Shown here piece after piece: positions 34,511 through 34,585 of a stretch of 34,585 nucleotides of DNA. Numbering within the stretch: position 1 is the first letter of the stretch; each line of letters opens with the position of its first letter. The stretch is from Candidatus Sulfopaludibacter sp. SbA3 (GTDB lineage: Bacteria > Acidobacteriota > Terriglobia > Bryobacterales > Bryobacteraceae). Under the pieces are notes generated by a model. The model had not been told where the DNA came from and ran no database searches. It saw only the letters and a program-made list of their open reading frames with translations. The DNA lies in contig CAMDED010000078.1 of the NCBI GenBank assembly GCA_945893365.1, positions 1 to 34,585 of the forward strand. Direction: 5' to 3'. A program made the translations under genes and the position numbers.

Positions 34511-34585
34511 GTGATCGAATTGACAGCAAACGAACTGAAACGAGTAAAGGTAGTGGAAAACGCGGTGACGGGAAAAATCACAGTG
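34511..34585 (+). CDS. Transposase N-terminus, ISNCY-like (runs off right edge)
   Basis: Reading from a GTG at 34511 (or the in-frame TTG at 34520) gives VIELTANELKRVKVVENAV then TGKITV, open to the window end. The ELKRxKVxExxVxGKxTV pattern is the start of the helix-turn-helix segment of ISNCY-type transposases as I remember them. A purine-rich AAATGGAAGG precedes the GTG. The element has inserted into the receptor 2 gene. Confidence 0.6.
   Translation, partial: MIELTANELKRVKVVENAVTGKITV

Overview
The window is high-GC bacterial chromosome and reads like an acidobacterium of the Solibacter/Bryobacter type. This is inferred from gene content: two Oar-like TonB-dependent receptors of about 1,000 residues with TonB present, a DUF1549/DUF1553-DUF1501-PPC operon, many short Tat-type leaders (RR-x-F/L), CehA-type hydrolases, sulfatase and Gfo/Idh enzymes, and several insertion-sequence remnants. 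No tRNA, rRNA, phage or CRISPR array was seen.

Layout, left to right. 1-140: end of an insertion sequence (start of a leftward transposase plus a doubled 24-bp motif). 432-2476: M20 deacylase coupled to archaeal-type aspartate-semialdehyde dehydrogenase. 2709-8308, leftward: DUF1549/DUF1553 haem-type protein, DUF1501 Tat protein and PPC-domain protein in one operon. 8456-9320: dead ISKra4-family transposase. 9559-10575: glycine-rich TonB. 10587-10931, leftward: an ArsC-like thioredoxin-fold gene that reads through an in-frame TGA and has a SECIS-like hairpin, so it is very probably a selenoprotein. 11022-15109: sulfatase, amidohydrolase, Asp/Glu-racemase-like protein and Gfo/Idh oxidoreductase. 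15061-18901: small conserved protein, FG-GAP-like secreted protein, MFS transporter, DinB-like and DUF218-like proteins. 18992-20837, leftward: a large secreted barrel/Ig protein split by a frameshift in a 7-nt homopolymer. 20934-21578: a HigBA-type toxin-antitoxin locus with a dead toxin, an intact antitoxin and a perfect 17-bp palindrome exactly filling the promoter spacer. 21679-25815: a compact four-gene operon of CehA hydrolase, Tat-exported FMN 2-hydroxyacid dehydrogenase, beta-propeller and tetrahaem cytochrome c. 25827-26964: frameshifted Fic AMPylase gene. 27200-30463: intact TonB-dependent receptor. 30467-31311: decayed receptor tail and a MazEF-type locus with a dead toxin. 31403-34452: second receptor, cut at its N-terminus by an insertion sequence whose rightward transposase starts at 34511.

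The most interesting points are the UGA-encoded ArsC-like selenoprotein, the exported flavin dehydrogenase-propeller-multihaem cytochrome operon, the homopolymer-split surface protein, the repeated finding of toxin-like genes that are broken (HigB, MazF, Fic) beside surviving antitoxins, and a recurring promoter layout in which the -10 box lies only 6-9 nt before the start codon, suggesting leaderless transcripts. All calls come from reading the sequence and from memory of protein families. No database search was possible.
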